Shown: positions 35,334 through 45,501, counted from the stretch's first letter. The stretch is 64,000 bases of DNA from Endozoicomonas sp. Mp262 (GCF_025643335.1 NZ_CP092489.1:443501-507500), one strand, 5' to 3'. A program made the numbers and translations. Notes: generated by a model not told the origin, from the letters alone.

Positions 35334-37120
35334 AGAGACCAGACTTCCGAGTTAATCCCCTTGGCCTTATCCCTCAAAAAACGAATCTCTGCGTAAGCTT
35401 TTTTAATATCCTGATGGGTTCTTTGAACCTGCCGTTGCTGCTCTTCCGTCATCACCGGAACCGGTAAACGCTGAATATCCGTGGTTTGTAACAAGGGTAC
35501 CTTTCCCGTGCACTCTATTCGATCAAGCAACGCCTGGCCTACCGGCGAGCATAAATAACGAAACAGGACAACAGGGTCCTTCACCGGCCCTCCGTCTTTC
35601 AGGCGAATAATAATAAAAGCCTGACTGGCAACCCAGTTACTGCCACAGATTGACGAGACCAGCCCGACTTTTCCCACCTGTCCCTTCACTACCAGAAGAA
35701 TATCTCCTGGCTTTAAACGTTGTTGTCTCGCTCTTTCACACCCTCTGTTCACCGTTATCATTTTTCCCGGACTTTCCACCTCCCCCGCTTCATTGAAATC
35801 CACAGGCATCGCTTCCAGCAACAACACACCTTGCTGGCCTTCTGGCGTAATTGACTTGAGAGCCTGGGCCCGGGTTAAATGGGCAATATCAGACAATGGC
35901 ATTGAAGGCGTATCATCAATAACTCGCTGTAATTTCACCTGTTGATTGGACAGGACATAACGGGATACCTGCAAATTATATTGATTCGCCTCTATATCCG
36001 AACAGGGTATCTGACGGGCAAATTTAATGCTTTGTGCCTCACCGGCCTGTTCAATGAGTGTCTCAATATTTCTTAGCTGAAAGGCCTTACCCCTCTGTGA
36101 GTTTCTTCCCAGCTGGCGTTTAATAAAATACTCATTGGTGCCATCAATAAAGTTAATACTGCCGTATTCTCTGCTTTTATCAATAACCAGCAAAGCCATT
36201 GGTGGAATAGAAGACTGGCTAAACAACGCTGGCAACGCAATAACCGCCTTAATACATTTTTTTTCCAACAGACTTTTTTTACCTAACCGTTCATTCCCTG
36301 TTGTTCGTTGCAAAAATGACTGCGGTATAGCAATAACCGCTTTTTGACACTGGGCAATGATGTGATTGATGTGCAGTAAATCACCATAATGGCTGGCTAC
36401 TGAAAAGCGGCCGTACAGATCATTCAACTCGTCTTTTTGATAACGGGCATCCAGTGGCGGGAAAGCCAGACCCACATTAAAAGACTTCAAATGTCCGGGT
36501 TCCGTCCATGAAGGATTTGTTATGGGATTTCCCTGCACGGTTTTTAAAGCACCACTTCTCAGAATATTACAGATAATGGGTAAAATTGAGACCAATTCCA
36601 ACTCAATATAAATGCTGGGGCTTTTTTCGGCGGCAGCCAGCGCCAGGGAAAATGAACTATTAAAAGGACAATAAACACTATCCTCCCTCTTAGAGCCAGC
36701 CAACCCAATCATTAATTCAATCAGGTCATCAGGAACACTGACCGGGTGATATTTAGTCCCAACCAGAAGATCCATAAAGACCTGGGGCAGATCCTGATAG
36801 TTTAATAGTTGCTGCTGATGGGCTGTGACCAATGTGGTAACCAGTCTAGCCAGCTCATCTTCAGGAATGACCTTAAGTTCCGCTGCGTCCAAAGCAAAGG
36901 CAGGAGCATATGACTGGCCACAATGGGCGGAGATGCCTTGAAAGAAAGCGTTTATTTCATCAACACTCTTTGGCACATCAAAATCAAGCTCCTCTTTTTT
37001 CATTTGGTTATACAAAAACAACCCGGCAATCAGTTGCCCGGATAAAACCACATACCGATGGAACCAGGGCTTACCCTGCTTGCCGGAAGTGATCAGATTA
37101 TTGATTATTTCTCGACCCAT
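35330..37120 (-). CDS. Fused HsdM/HsdS-like protein with degenerate methylase motifs
   Basis: The 596-residue protein has the layout of a type I N6-adenine methylase joined to a single HsdS-type target recognition domain. The methylase-like part spans about 1-350. Its expected SAM motif region reads VYCPFNSSFSLALAAA, without the usual D-x-A-C-G-S-G. Its catalytic motif reads FNVGLAFPPLDARY, with FPPL in place of NPP(F/Y). Both key motifs are thus altered and activity is doubtful. About 400-570 resembles HsdS: RARQQRLKPGDILLVVKGQV, then a helical tail (EEQQRQVQRTHQDIKKAY). No HsdR gene is near. It may be a sequence-specific DNA-binding protein. GGAG precedes the ATG. Confidence 0.6.
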   Translation of the reverse strand: MGREIINNLITSGKQGKPWFHRYVVLSGQLIAGLFLYNQMKKEELDFDVPKSVDEINAFFQGISAHCGQSYAPAFALDAAELKVIPEDELARLVTTLVTAHQQQLLNYQDLPQVFMDLLVGTKYHPVSVPDDLIELMIGLAGSKREDSVYCPFNSSFSLALAAAEKSPSIYIELELVSILPIICNILRSGALKTVQGNPITNPSWTEPGHLKSFNVGLAFPPLDARYQKDELNDLYGRFSVASHYGDLLHINHIIAQCQKAVIAIPQSFLQRTTGNERLGKKSLLEKKCIKAVIALPALFSQSSIPPMALLVIDKSREYGSINFIDGTNEYFIKRQLGRNSQRGKAFQLRNIETLIEQAGEAQSIKFARQIPCSDIEANQYNLQVSRYVLSNQQVKLQRVIDDTPSMPLSDIAHLTRAQALKSITPEGQQGVLLLEAMPVDFNEAGEVESPGKMITVNRGCERARQQRLKPGDILLVVKGQVGKVGLVSSICGSNWVASQAFIIIRLKDGGPVKDPVVLFRYLCSPVGQALLDRIECTGKVPLLQTTDIQRLPVPVMTEEQQRQVQRTHQDIKKAYAEIRFLRDKAKGINSEVWSL

Positions 37121-37459
37121 AAGCCCGCTCCGATGCGTATTAATCCCTTCCCTGAAAAAACTGATCAGTCATTCCAGGCTATTTTGACAGCTGATTAAAC
37201 TAATTAGAACAGCATCATGATTTTCTGACAATAACTAGACAAATCAGAACAGGCTAAGTAAAATCAGAGGATGATTATTTTATTTATATCCTGATTAAGG
37301 TCATCAAGGAAAAATTTATGTTATTCATCATAAATTAAAATAATCAAAAGAATTATAAACCACCAAAAAACGACAAAAAGCAGGTTTTAGATACAGGCAA
37401 ATAAAAAATTACCTTAAAAAAATCATACTAACCCAAAACAAACAATAAGGACTCTTCCT
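37121..37459. other. AT-rich intergenic region upstream of the OmpW gene
   Basis: No reading frame is supported in these 339 bp. The right part would hold the promoter of the porin gene, but no clear -35/-10 pair stands out in the AT-rich sequence. Confidence 0.5.
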
Positions 37460-38155
37460 GTGAAAAAACTCCCACTTGCTGCATTTATTTCAACAATTGC
37501 TGCATTTTCTTCAATGACTCATGCCCATCAAGCCGGTGATATCATTCTTCGCGCAGGCGCAGCCCATGTTGCGCCAAGCAACGTCAGTAGCAGTACCATC
37601 ACAAAAGATTCTTCCTCGCTGGGGGCTAAAGTTGACTCTATAAACAGTAATACGCAGTTAGGCCTCACGGGAACCTATATGCTAACGGACAACATTGGCA
37701 TAGAGTTACTGGCTGCCACGCCTTTTAAACATACAATAAAGGGCAAGGGAGGAACCCTTGACTCTCTTGGTATTAGTGAGCTCGGCACAACAAAACACCT
37801 TCCCCCCACTCTCTCTGTCCAGTATTTCCCCTTGGATAATGACTCCAAATTTCAGCCTTATGTGGGTGTAGGGCTAAACTACACCAACTTTTTTAGTGAG
37901 GAGGCAGATGACAGCTTGACCACCACCCTAGGCCAAGAGTTTGATCTCGAGCTTAAAAATTCATGGGGAGTAGCTGCTCAGGCAGGTCTCGATTACGAAA
38001 TCACAGATAACATCATGGTGAATGCCGCCATCTGGTATATCGATATTAAAACCGAGGCCACCTTTACCGGCAAAAACGATGGCAGCAAAATCGAGGCTGA
38101 TAATGTATCCATCGACCCACTGGTTTATATGCTGGGGATTGGGTATAAATTCTAG
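37460..38155 (+). CDS. ompW: OmpW-family outer membrane protein
   Basis: OmpW proteins are eight-stranded beta barrels that pass small hydrophobic molecules through the outer membrane. The protein has 231 residues and starts at a GTG at 37460 with AAGGA before it. A signal peptide ends at SSMTHA. Barrel strands show alternating hydrophobic residues, including NIGIELLAATPFKH, PPTLSVQYFPLD and FQPYVGVGLNYTNFF. The C-terminal YMLGIGYKF ends in Phe, the usual outer-membrane insertion signal. Confidence 0.92.
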   Translation: MKKLPLAAFISTIAAFSSMTHAHQAGDIILRAGAAHVAPSNVSSSTITKDSSSLGAKVDSINSNTQLGLTGTYMLTDNIGIELLAATPFKHTIKGKGGTLDSLGISELGTTKHLPPTLSVQYFPLDNDSKFQPYVGVGLNYTNFFSEEADDSLTTTLGQEFDLELKNSWGVAAQAGLDYEITDNIMVNAAIWYIDIKTEATFTGKNDGSKIEADNVSIDPLVYMLGIGYKF

Positions 38156-38240
38156 CCCAACTCTTTCATAAACTGTTCTCAATCTTGTGTACAGCCACAT
38201 GGATGTGGTTGAGGGCTGAAGCTCACAGTCATGTCAAAGT

Positions 38241-39885
38241 CAGCTATTCCCGCATGATGAACGTCGATGATCGTTGGTATTGACAATAAGGCAGCAAAAA
38301 TAATGAAGCCGATCAAAACTGAGCCGCCAATTAACAAAGCGGAGCTTTAAAGAAAAAATGTCACCCCTGAACGTAGCTACGATATGGCCGGTTATGATGT
38401 ATCGAATGGAATCACCCTTTTCTCTTCAATACCATGAGTTACTGTGTAAAAAAGCCCCTCCCACGTTTTTATCAGCCAATGCAAAAAATAGCCCTGTATC
38501 CATTTCCATAATGCTATACGGACTCCTTTTGAGCGGGTTCTTAAAGCTTCCTGAAACTGGGGACAGCACAGTTCCTGTATTTGATCTACGAGAAAAGCAA
38601 GCATCGTCAGATAGGCCAGATTTGTGGCTAAGTGCTTCTCACCGTGACCGTAGTTATGTTCGAGATCGTAGCCTTGATTTTTCAGGGTGTTAAACGTCTG
38701 GTTCTCAATATGCCATCGGCAGCGCCCTCCTTTCATGACGGGTTCTATGGTTTCTTCGTTAAGCGGAATATCAGTCACCCAGCACCAGATATGCTGTTTA
38801 CCTTTTTTATCGGTTTCGACAAAATCAAGCACATTAACCTGTTCTGCATATTTTGCCTTGTTCAGCCTGACGTCATTGGCATAGCGAAACCACCACTTAA
38901 TTCCAGTCTCTTCATTAACTTTTTCAGCACGGTGAACTTTTCCTTCTTTATCCAGCTCATCCATCGCTTCAACCAGCGAGGCATGGTTGCCATCTTTCGC
39001 GACAATGATGTAATGCCAGCCATAACTCTTAATCAGTTGGACAGTGGGGTTGTCAGCATAAAGACTGTCCAGAAGAATAACGAACTTTAGACGTGGGTGA
39101 TGCTCTCGTATGGTGGCAAACAACCGTTTAATGGCATTTTTTTCACAGTCATTTTTGGTCGAACCGTCCTGGCAAACTATGGCTTCCGGTGCCAATGGCA
39201 AGACTGTTTTTTGATCCGGGTGAGCAATGCATGCTGCCATTAACTGGTGGTAGTGAGCTTCGTTGGCCTTTCCCTTATTTTTAGTACAGCACTCCTGACA
39301 AGGTTTTTTATTATTGCAGGAGTAAAATAGCCCAGTTCCATCGATCGGGAGCAAGTAGTGATTTTTCAAGTTCCCGCAGTGAAATTCGAATGCCTTCAGT
39401 AATCCGCCCCTTTGGACGTTAGACAGCAATGTCTTAAAAGGCTTTTTGAACTCTACGGGATCTATTGGATCCAGGATTTCCCGCATACTGGTATCACAGG
39501 GAGCACGTTTTTTTATCTGATACAGGTGCTCAAGGTTATGCCTTACTTCTTGCTCTGTTTTATCACGCTCAAACGAGAGGAGCGATGGGTACTTGAGATG
39601 CATCATGGCAAAAGCGGACATGGAGGCATCATGTATTGTTATTTTTCTGGAATCCTTGTTTGGTCGGACATCTGGAATTTGCTCATAACTTTCAGAAATC
39701 GTAGTAATTAAACTGTTTGCACAAAGATGCTTACGACTTTTTTGGAATGGATAAGCCATGAGAGACAGCCATTGATAAAGTATCCCTATCAAAAGTAGAC
39801 GTTATTTTGTGCGAAATCACTCCATTTGGAATTTACTGTAAGCCTTGCTGTTGCAGTGATTTAATTGATGTCACGGGAATAGCTG
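38241..39885 (-). mobile_element. 1645-bp insertion sequence, copy A
   Basis: The ends carry the inverted repeat CAGCTATTCCCG / CGGGAATAGCTG. The 9-bp target duplication TGTCAAAGT is present on both sides (38232-38240 and 39886-39894), so the boundaries are firm. One transposase gene fills the element. A second copy of identical length is at 45502 and a truncated one at 47968. Confidence 0.92.
38392..39792 (-). CDS. DDE transposase of the 1645-bp IS, copy A
   Basis: The 466-residue protein appears intact. Probable catalytic residues lie in LPIDGTGLF, VILLDSLYADNPT and RWHIENQTFNTLK. A Cys cluster (CNNKKPCQECC) follows the first Asp. It is identical in sequence to the protein at 45653-47053 and related to the 444-residue transposase at 21099. 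I place it in the IS4/ISNCY type; the exact IS name is not known to me. Confidence 0.9.
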   Translation of the reverse strand: MIGILYQWLSLMAYPFQKSRKHLCANSLITTISESYEQIPDVRPNKDSRKITIHDASMSAFAMMHLKYPSLLSFERDKTEQEVRHNLEHLYQIKKRAPCDTSMREILDPIDPVEFKKPFKTLLSNVQRGGLLKAFEFHCGNLKNHYLLPIDGTGLFYSCNNKKPCQECCTKNKGKANEAHYHQLMAACIAHPDQKTVLPLAPEAIVCQDGSTKNDCEKNAIKRLFATIREHHPRLKFVILLDSLYADNPTVQLIKSYGWHYIIVAKDGNHASLVEAMDELDKEGKVHRAEKVNEETGIKWWFRYANDVRLNKAKYAEQVNVLDFVETDKKGKQHIWCWVTDIPLNEETIEPVMKGGRCRWHIENQTFNTLKNQGYDLEHNYGHGEKHLATNLAYLTMLAFLVDQIQELCCPQFQEALRTRSKGVRIALWKWIQGYFLHWLIKTWEGLFYTVTHGIEEKRVIPFDTS

Positions 39886-40142
39886 TGTCAAAGTCAGGCT
39901 ATTGTGCGTTAACGTCCTGAAAAGCATAGATCAGCAATTTATGCCGAACAGTTCTTGCTTTTATTTTTCCACTGATCAAAAAATAGAACCACTGCTACCA
40001 GCAATGCTCCGATACCAAGCAGTACGGCATGGGTATACCGATTATTCAATTCATTCAGGGCAATCATGGTTTCAGGAGCGAAGACTCTGCCCAGCCCCGA
40101 AAGCAAAAACAGCAAACCTACAAACTTCCCCCAGTAGGATTT

Positions 40143-41263
40143 CCTGAATTCAAGTCATAAATGCATAACCCATGACTTTTCTTGCATTCACTCCAGTTAA
40201 CTCTTTGAATGCCTCATATGGTGTTTTGTAACCGAGGCATTTCCTGGGCCTGCTGTTCAGCTTGTCTACCGCAATGATAACGTCTCTTTCTTTGACGTTA
40301 TGAAGCTCCATTGATTTGGGAAAGTACTGCCTGAGCAGCCCATTGGCATTCTCATTCTGGCCTCTCTCCCAAGAGTGGTAGGGCACAGCAAAGTAGCTGT
40401 CGCAGCTCAAGGCTTTGTTGATTGCTTCATGCTGAGCAAATTCCTTACCGTTGTCGTAAGTGATCGTTTTAACAAACCTTTTCAGGGGCTTGAGTGTATC
40501 AATCACTGCCTGTTTAACCGCTTTTGCTTTCTTTCCTGGCAGCGGAACAGCAAGGCGCAGTTTAGTCTTTCGCTCATCCAGTGTGGCAATGGCACCCTTA
40601 TGGTTTTTGCCGATTACGGTATCCGCCTCCCAGTCACCAACACGCCCCCTGTTGTTGACGATCTCCGGGCGCTCTTCAATACCTACCCGGTTAGGTATGC
40701 CTGTTCGGTTATGAGCTGAACCATATCGCTTTCGGTACGTTTTTTTCTGATGGCGCAAGTGTTTATACAGGGTACCGTCAGTGCGCTTATCATCCTCTAT
40801 GAACTGGTAAATCGTCTCATGATGCAACTTGATTATCCCTTCTTTTTCAAGCCTTCCAGCCACTTGCTCAGGACTCCAGTCAGCCCGGATATCTTGAGCA
40901 ATCCGTCGCTTAATATCTTCCGTCAACTTCACCGCCTTGGGTTTTTCCTTATGACGCTGTTGAGCCTTACGATGAGCCTGCTGGTGCCTGTAACCACGCT
41001 GCCCTGTGTTGCGTCCTAACTCCCGTGACAGCGAACTCTGTGAACGCCCGAGTTTTTCTGCAATTTTATTTTGAGAAGTCCCATTTTTCAGTTCGATTTC
41101 GATATAATGTCTCTCTTCAGAGCTAAGGTGCTTAAAGGCCATCCTTGGCGTCCTCTGTTTGGTTTGGTTGCTTAACAGAGTACCCCTGAGTTCTGATTCA
41201 CTTCAAAGGCTCTGTAACAACCCTCTGGTTACAGAGGTTATGCATTTATGATACAAATTCAGG
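40143..41263 (-). mobile_element. IS30-family insertion sequence, complete
   Basis: The ends share CCTGAATT and TCATAAATGCATAACC in inverted orientation. The element has 1121 bp and encodes one transposase. It lies inside a small membrane protein gene with a probable 3-bp duplication. A second, truncated and interrupted copy starts at 45352. Confidence 0.88.
40150..41142 (-). CDS. IS30-family transposase
   Basis: The 330-residue protein is complete. The N-terminal HTH (LSSEERHYIEIELKNGTSQN; KIAEKLGRSQSSLSRELGRN) and the catalytic core (GDWEADTVIGKNHKGAIATL; TITYDNGKEFAQHEAI; SWERGQNENANGLLRQYFPK) give the D-D-E residues of the family. It ends within the left inverted repeat. Confidence 0.95.
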   Translation of the reverse strand: MAFKHLSSEERHYIEIELKNGTSQNKIAEKLGRSQSSLSRELGRNTGQRGYRHQQAHRKAQQRHKEKPKAVKLTEDIKRRIAQDIRADWSPEQVAGRLEKEGIIKLHHETIYQFIEDDKRTDGTLYKHLRHQKKTYRKRYGSAHNRTGIPNRVGIEERPEIVNNRGRVGDWEADTVIGKNHKGAIATLDERKTKLRLAVPLPGKKAKAVKQAVIDTLKPLKRFVKTITYDNGKEFAQHEAINKALSCDSYFAVPYHSWERGQNENANGLLRQYFPKSMELHNVKERDVIIAVDKLNSRPRKCLGYKTPYEAFKELTGVNARKVMGYAFMT

Positions 41264-41502
41264 TTTTCCTATTATTGCCCATAAACCAAGCACCGCAAGC
41301 AAAACCCCAATCACCTGTATGTTCACAGTGTCGCTCAGTATATTCACTGCAATATCAGGAAACAAAAAATGGAAAAAAGAGCTCAATACAAAAAAGCTAA
41401 TAATGCTAAGGAGTGAGTAAAGGGTATGATTAATCTTATTCATTGTTTAAGTTTTATTCGAATATTTTTGTGAAAGTAACTGGATATTTAACCAGCTCAT
41501 TA

Positions 41503-43244
41503 GTAAGTTCTCAATAACTGCTGGATAGCTGCAAAATTCTGATATACATCTATCCTTCCCTCATGCAACCCCCAATCAATCAAGAGCAAGTGTACTCACC
41601 TGCGAGATTACTGAATCTTGTTGCTCAGCAGCAAGGGCAGATTACTCAGCAGCAAGAGCAGATAGCGAAGCTTCAAGCGCTTGTTGAGGCACTGCAAGCG
41701 CAGATTCGTCGTCTTAAAAAACTGCCGCCAAAGCCTGATATCAGACCCAATACAAAACCAAAAGATGATGGTAAAAAGGGTGATAATGGTCCCGGTGATG
41801 ACAACGAACCGCCTGATAATTCAGGGAAACGTAAGGTTGAGAAGCCTGGCGAACGAACACGAAAAAATCGCCAACAGCCTGATAAGCCAGCAACAGAAAA
41901 AATCATCACCGTAGAAGTATCTGATGTCCCGTCTGGTTCGACACCAAACGGATTTAGCTCTTTTTCTGTACAAGAGCTGACTATTCAGGCGTTCACGGTC
42001 GAGTATCATTTGGAGCAATGGCAGACGCCCGACGGACAAACCATCACAGCAAAACCTCCCGAAAGCCTGCATGGACATCACTATGGACCACAACTCCAGT
42101 CCTATTTGTTGTACCAGCATCACGGTTGCTCGGTGACTCAGCCGCAGCTGTTGGACTGGTTGTGGGATATAGGAATCTCAATGTCCGCGGGAGAACTTCA
42201 TCGGCTACTCACTGAAGGTCATACTGACTTTCATGAAGAAAAAGACGCTTTGCTGGCAACAGGGTTCAAATGCTCCCGCTACATCCAGACCGATGACACC
42301 GGAGCTAGGCATAAAGGACAAAATGGCTACTGTACCATTATCAACAATGAGCTATTTGCCTGGTTTGAGAGCACAGGCAGTAAGAGTAGGGAAAACTTCC
42401 TGAGCCTCTTGCATCGCCCCTGGAAGACTTATTCCGTCACGCAGGACGCCTTGGACTATCTGGAAAAATTTGATTACCCGGAGAAGTGGCTAAGCATCAT
42501 CAGGCAATACATGGGCGTTACGTTTTTAAACCGGGAAGCCTGGGAAGCAGCCCTTAACGACCATGGGCTAACGGGAAAGACCCGGCGCAAGCAAGCAGCA
42601 GAAGCGCTTATTTACAGCAGCTTAATGGCTCATGGTATGGGACACCTGACCACATTCAGTGATGGTGCTCAGCAGTTCAACGTATTCAACCATGCTCAAT
42701 GCTGGGTTCATGCGGAGCGGGGATTGGCTAAAGTCCACCCGGTCAATGAGCAGCAAGCCAGTGCACAGTACTGGTGTCGTACATGGTTCTGGGCTATCTA
42801 CAACGATTTAAAAGTCTTCAAGGCCAGCCCCGATAAAAGTAAAGCTCAAAACATACGTCGCGATTTCAAGGCCCTGACTAATACCCAGGTAGACTTTCCT
42901 GATTTACAGGACGCACTGTCAGGGCTGGTCGTTATAGAGAAGGAATTGCTACAGGTACTCGATGCTCCAAGCCTTCCGCTCCATAACAACCTGAGCGAAA
43001 GCCAAATACGGGAATACGTGAAACGACGAAAAATCAGCGGCGGCACAAAAAGCAAAGCGGGAAGAAAGTGCCGGGATACGTTTGCCAGCCTGAAAAAAAC
43101 TTGCCGGTTGTACGGTTTATCGTTTTGGCATTATCTGAAAGATCGAATCATGGGCAGTGGCAGTTTTCCCTGGTTGCCCGACCTGATAGAACAAGCATCC
43201 AGCGACTTTTCGTGTGGGTTAACCAGCAGTTATTGAGAACTTAC
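41503..43244 (+). mobile_element. IS66-group element with a lone transposase
   Basis: The terminal repeats GTAAGTTCTCAATAACTG and its complement lie at 41503 and 43244. The 8-bp duplication GCTCATTA is on both sides (41495-41502, 43245-43252), as expected for IS66. Only the tnpC-like gene is present. TnpA and TnpB are missing, as in the ISBst12-type subgroup. Confidence 0.9.
41563..43236 (+). CDS. IS66-group transposase (TnpC-like, lone type)
   Basis: The 557-residue protein is complete. An N-terminal coiled coil of Gln repeats (LNLVAQQQGQITQQQEQIAK) leads to a charged linker. The catalytic part contains YIQTDDTGARHKGQNGYCTI and LSDALS-like spacing before the final LPLHNNLSESQIREYVKRRK, where the Glu of the triad is expected. 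It belongs to a different IS66 branch from the element at 55944. Confidence 0.88.
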   Translation: MQPPINQEQVYSPARLLNLVAQQQGQITQQQEQIAKLQALVEALQAQIRRLKKLPPKPDIRPNTKPKDDGKKGDNGPGDDNEPPDNSGKRKVEKPGERTRKNRQQPDKPATEKIITVEVSDVPSGSTPNGFSSFSVQELTIQAFTVEYHLEQWQTPDGQTITAKPPESLHGHHYGPQLQSYLLYQHHGCSVTQPQLLDWLWDIGISMSAGELHRLLTEGHTDFHEEKDALLATGFKCSRYIQTDDTGARHKGQNGYCTIINNELFAWFESTGSKSRENFLSLLHRPWKTYSVTQDALDYLEKFDYPEKWLSIIRQYMGVTFLNREAWEAALNDHGLTGKTRRKQAAEALIYSSLMAHGMGHLTTFSDGAQQFNVFNHAQCWVHAERGLAKVHPVNEQQASAQYWCRTWFWAIYNDLKVFKASPDKSKAQNIRRDFKALTNTQVDFPDLQDALSGLVVIEKELLQVLDAPSLPLHNNLSESQIREYVKRRKISGGTKSKAGRKCRDTFASLKKTCRLYGLSFWHYLKDRIMGSGSFPWLPDLIEQASSDFSCGLTSSY

Positions 43245-43252
43245 GCTCATTA

Positions 43253-43486
43253 TTTATTCCCTAATAATAAATATTTTCAGAAGATGAGCAAGACTCTTAT
43301 TTCTTTATCCAGACTTTTTACAAAGGAGGAAAATAAAAAGAACACCCAGTTCACCAAGATAAATCGGAAAGGAATAGTGGGCAGTTGTCCGTAATGACAA
43401 TCGTTAAGCTTTAATAGGAGGAATAAGCAAGGGCACAGCCATAAAACCGCACCCTGCCTTTATTTTCGGAACTTGCTTCTCAACAA
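43253..43486. other. Intergenic remnant between IS66 and the protease gene
   Basis: These 234 bp hold no supported gene. They probably once continued from the region left of the IS66 element, upstream of the broken membrane protein gene. Confidence 0.4.
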
Positions 43487-45007
43487 CTAGTTATAAAGAG
43501 CATCCAAGGCATTAATAGCACTGACCTTACCACCAGTAATACTCAGTGAACCAAAGTCAACGTAGTGTCCATCAGGACTCAGCACTGTCTTATCGCTATC
43601 ATCCTGCACAGTATCAAGTAATAGCTTTTTAACTTCTGCTCCATTCATCTCTGGTGCGTGAGACAGAACCAGAGCTGCTATGCCGGCAACATGAGGGGTA
43701 GCCATACTGGTACCATTGAATGAGGCCACACCGCTATCAGGAATCGTTGATACAATTGCAGATCCTGGTGCAAAGAGGTCTACTTTTGCCTTCCCTTCCT
43801 GGTTACCGAAGTTTGAAAATGATGAAACATAATCGTCACGCTTAAAGCTCTTTGTTGAAGAGCCTACTTCTATCCAGTGTCTTTTGACGTTATCACTCAT
43901 TTTAAAGCGAGTGGGGAAATTGGGATTATCACCAACGTCGTAACTTGAGTTACCTGCCGCATGCACCATTAATACTCCCTTACTGGCAGCATAGTCAAAG
44001 GCCTTGGCAACCTGCTTTTTCTCAGGGCTGAAATCTTTCCCGAAACTCATGTTAATGATTCGGGCACCATTATCTACTGCGTAGCGAACGGCATTGGCTA
44101 TATCTTCATCACGTTCATCACCATCCGGTACAACACGAACAGACATGATTCTGGCCTGCGGTGCTATGCCATCGGCGATTAATGCACCGGATTCATCTTT
44201 GCGCCCATTACCACGCCTTGCTGCAATAATACCTGCCACATGGGTTCCATGGGATGCATCAGGCCCCTGGACTTCATTATTGCCATAGAAGGGTTGTTTT
44301 ACAGATGGGTAATCCCGAATCGCCTTAGAGGCGTCATCAGGGTCATATGTTTCCAGAGGGTTAAAATCAAGGTTGTAATGATAGTTAATTTTATCAGGGC
44401 TGGTTGCTGTTTGGGCACCTTCTTCAAAGCTTGTCTTCACTAAAGCATCAGACTTAAGGAGCTTGCTCATGTCATTTCTGAAGGCCAGTGTTTTATCTCT
44501 GTACATCCTGGTTGCTTCAACATTTGCGTAGGCCTGATTCTTCCCAAGAAAGCTCCAGCCATGCACATCATCTATATAGCCATTACCATCATTATCAATG
44601 CCATCATCAGGTATTTCATACTTATTAACCCAGATCTTACCCTTTAAATCTGGATGACTAATATCGACCCCTGAATCAATTACTGCAACTACAACCTGAT
44701 TCCCTTTAATGCCGCTACCATATTTTCTGATCGCCTCATTAACACCAGTTCCAACCTTTGATGTCTTATGCTGCCAGTTTGCATCTTCAAGCTGCTTGGA
44801 TAGCTTATTACTATCAACAGTAACTGTCGTACCATCTTTAAAGACTTGCCGCTCAGAAAATTGTTCCGAAACCTGTTCCGAAAGCGTTGCACTCTGGAGT
44901 GATGGAATAATTGGTTTATATGGTTCTACGTGACCGGCAGAATAAACATTTTGCGCTGCCACAATGGCCAGAACAAGAAGAGAAGGACGGAATCTATGAT
45001 TGAACAT
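43487..45007 (-). CDS. Secreted subtilisin-like (S8) serine protease
   Basis: The 506-residue protein has a signal peptide (PSLLVLAIVAAQNVYSAG) and an N-terminal propeptide-like stretch up to about residue 90. The catalytic triad is visible: Asp in VVAVIDSGVDISHPDLKG, His in DASHGTHVAGIIAARRG, and Ser in ASFNGTSMATPHVAGIAALV. The Asn of the oxyanion hole lies in VHAAGNSSYDVG. DDGIDNDGNGYIDDVHGWSF is an acidic insert often found in marine subtilases. No extra C-terminal domain is present. It may act outside the cell or in the periplasm. Confidence 0.93.
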   Translation of the reverse strand: MFNHRFRPSLLVLAIVAAQNVYSAGHVEPYKPIIPSLQSATLSEQVSEQFSERQVFKDGTTVTVDSNKLSKQLEDANWQHKTSKVGTGVNEAIRKYGSGIKGNQVVVAVIDSGVDISHPDLKGKIWVNKYEIPDDGIDNDGNGYIDDVHGWSFLGKNQAYANVEATRMYRDKTLAFRNDMSKLLKSDALVKTSFEEGAQTATSPDKINYHYNLDFNPLETYDPDDASKAIRDYPSVKQPFYGNNEVQGPDASHGTHVAGIIAARRGNGRKDESGALIADGIAPQARIMSVRVVPDGDERDEDIANAVRYAVDNGARIINMSFGKDFSPEKKQVAKAFDYAASKGVLMVHAAGNSSYDVGDNPNFPTRFKMSDNVKRHWIEVGSSTKSFKRDDYVSSFSNFGNQEGKAKVDLFAPGSAIVSTIPDSGVASFNGTSMATPHVAGIAALVLSHAPEMNGAEVKKLLLDTVQDDSDKTVLSPDGHYVDFGSLSITGGKVSAINALDALYN

Positions 45008-45351
45008 TATTTAAACTACTACTCTGATTTTGTAAGTAAGGAATATTTTTCTTTGAATAAAAAGCCGACAACCCCTTACATTAACTTACATGCTGGAATT
45101 TTTCGTTAAGACACCTAATTAACTAGACATAGCCAACTACACCCTTATATATTGATCATCTATTTTTGAAGAACATAATTTAAACAATTCAAATCACAAT
45201 ATTGGATATGACCATACAAATGGCAAAAGAATATACTAAACTGGCCAAATATTGATTAAAAAGCATTTACTGGTTACGTCTATGCAACCCTTGTATTTAT
45301 TCTAATTTTTCTTATGTTTTGATAAAATAAAATTAACATGAAATACAATAA
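45008..45351. other. AT-rich region upstream of the protease gene
   Basis: These 344 bp contain no supported reading frame. They presumably hold the protease promoter and end at the inverted repeat of an IS30 fragment. Confidence 0.5.
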
Positions 45352-45501
45352 CCTGAATTTGTATCATAAATGCATAACCTCTGTAACCAGAGGGTTGTTA
45401 CAGAGCCTTTGAAGTGAATCAGAACTCAGGGGTACTCTGTTAAGCAACCAAACCAAACAGAGGACGCCAAGGATGGCCTTTAAGCACCTTAGCTCTGAAG
45501 A

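Larger units (their letters stand above)
39939..41443 (-). pseudogene. Small four-helix membrane protein gene broken by IS30
   Basis: The 5' part (41443 to 41264) encodes MNKINHTLYSLLSIISFFVL and then VIGVLLAVLGLWAIIGK. The 3' part (40142 to 39939) continues SYWGKFVGLLFLLSG and ends LFFDQWKNKSKNCSA. Removing the IS30 element and a 3-bp target duplication (TTT) restores one frame of about 126 codons with four membrane helices. The function is not recognised. The insertion has certainly inactivated it. Confidence 0.7.
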
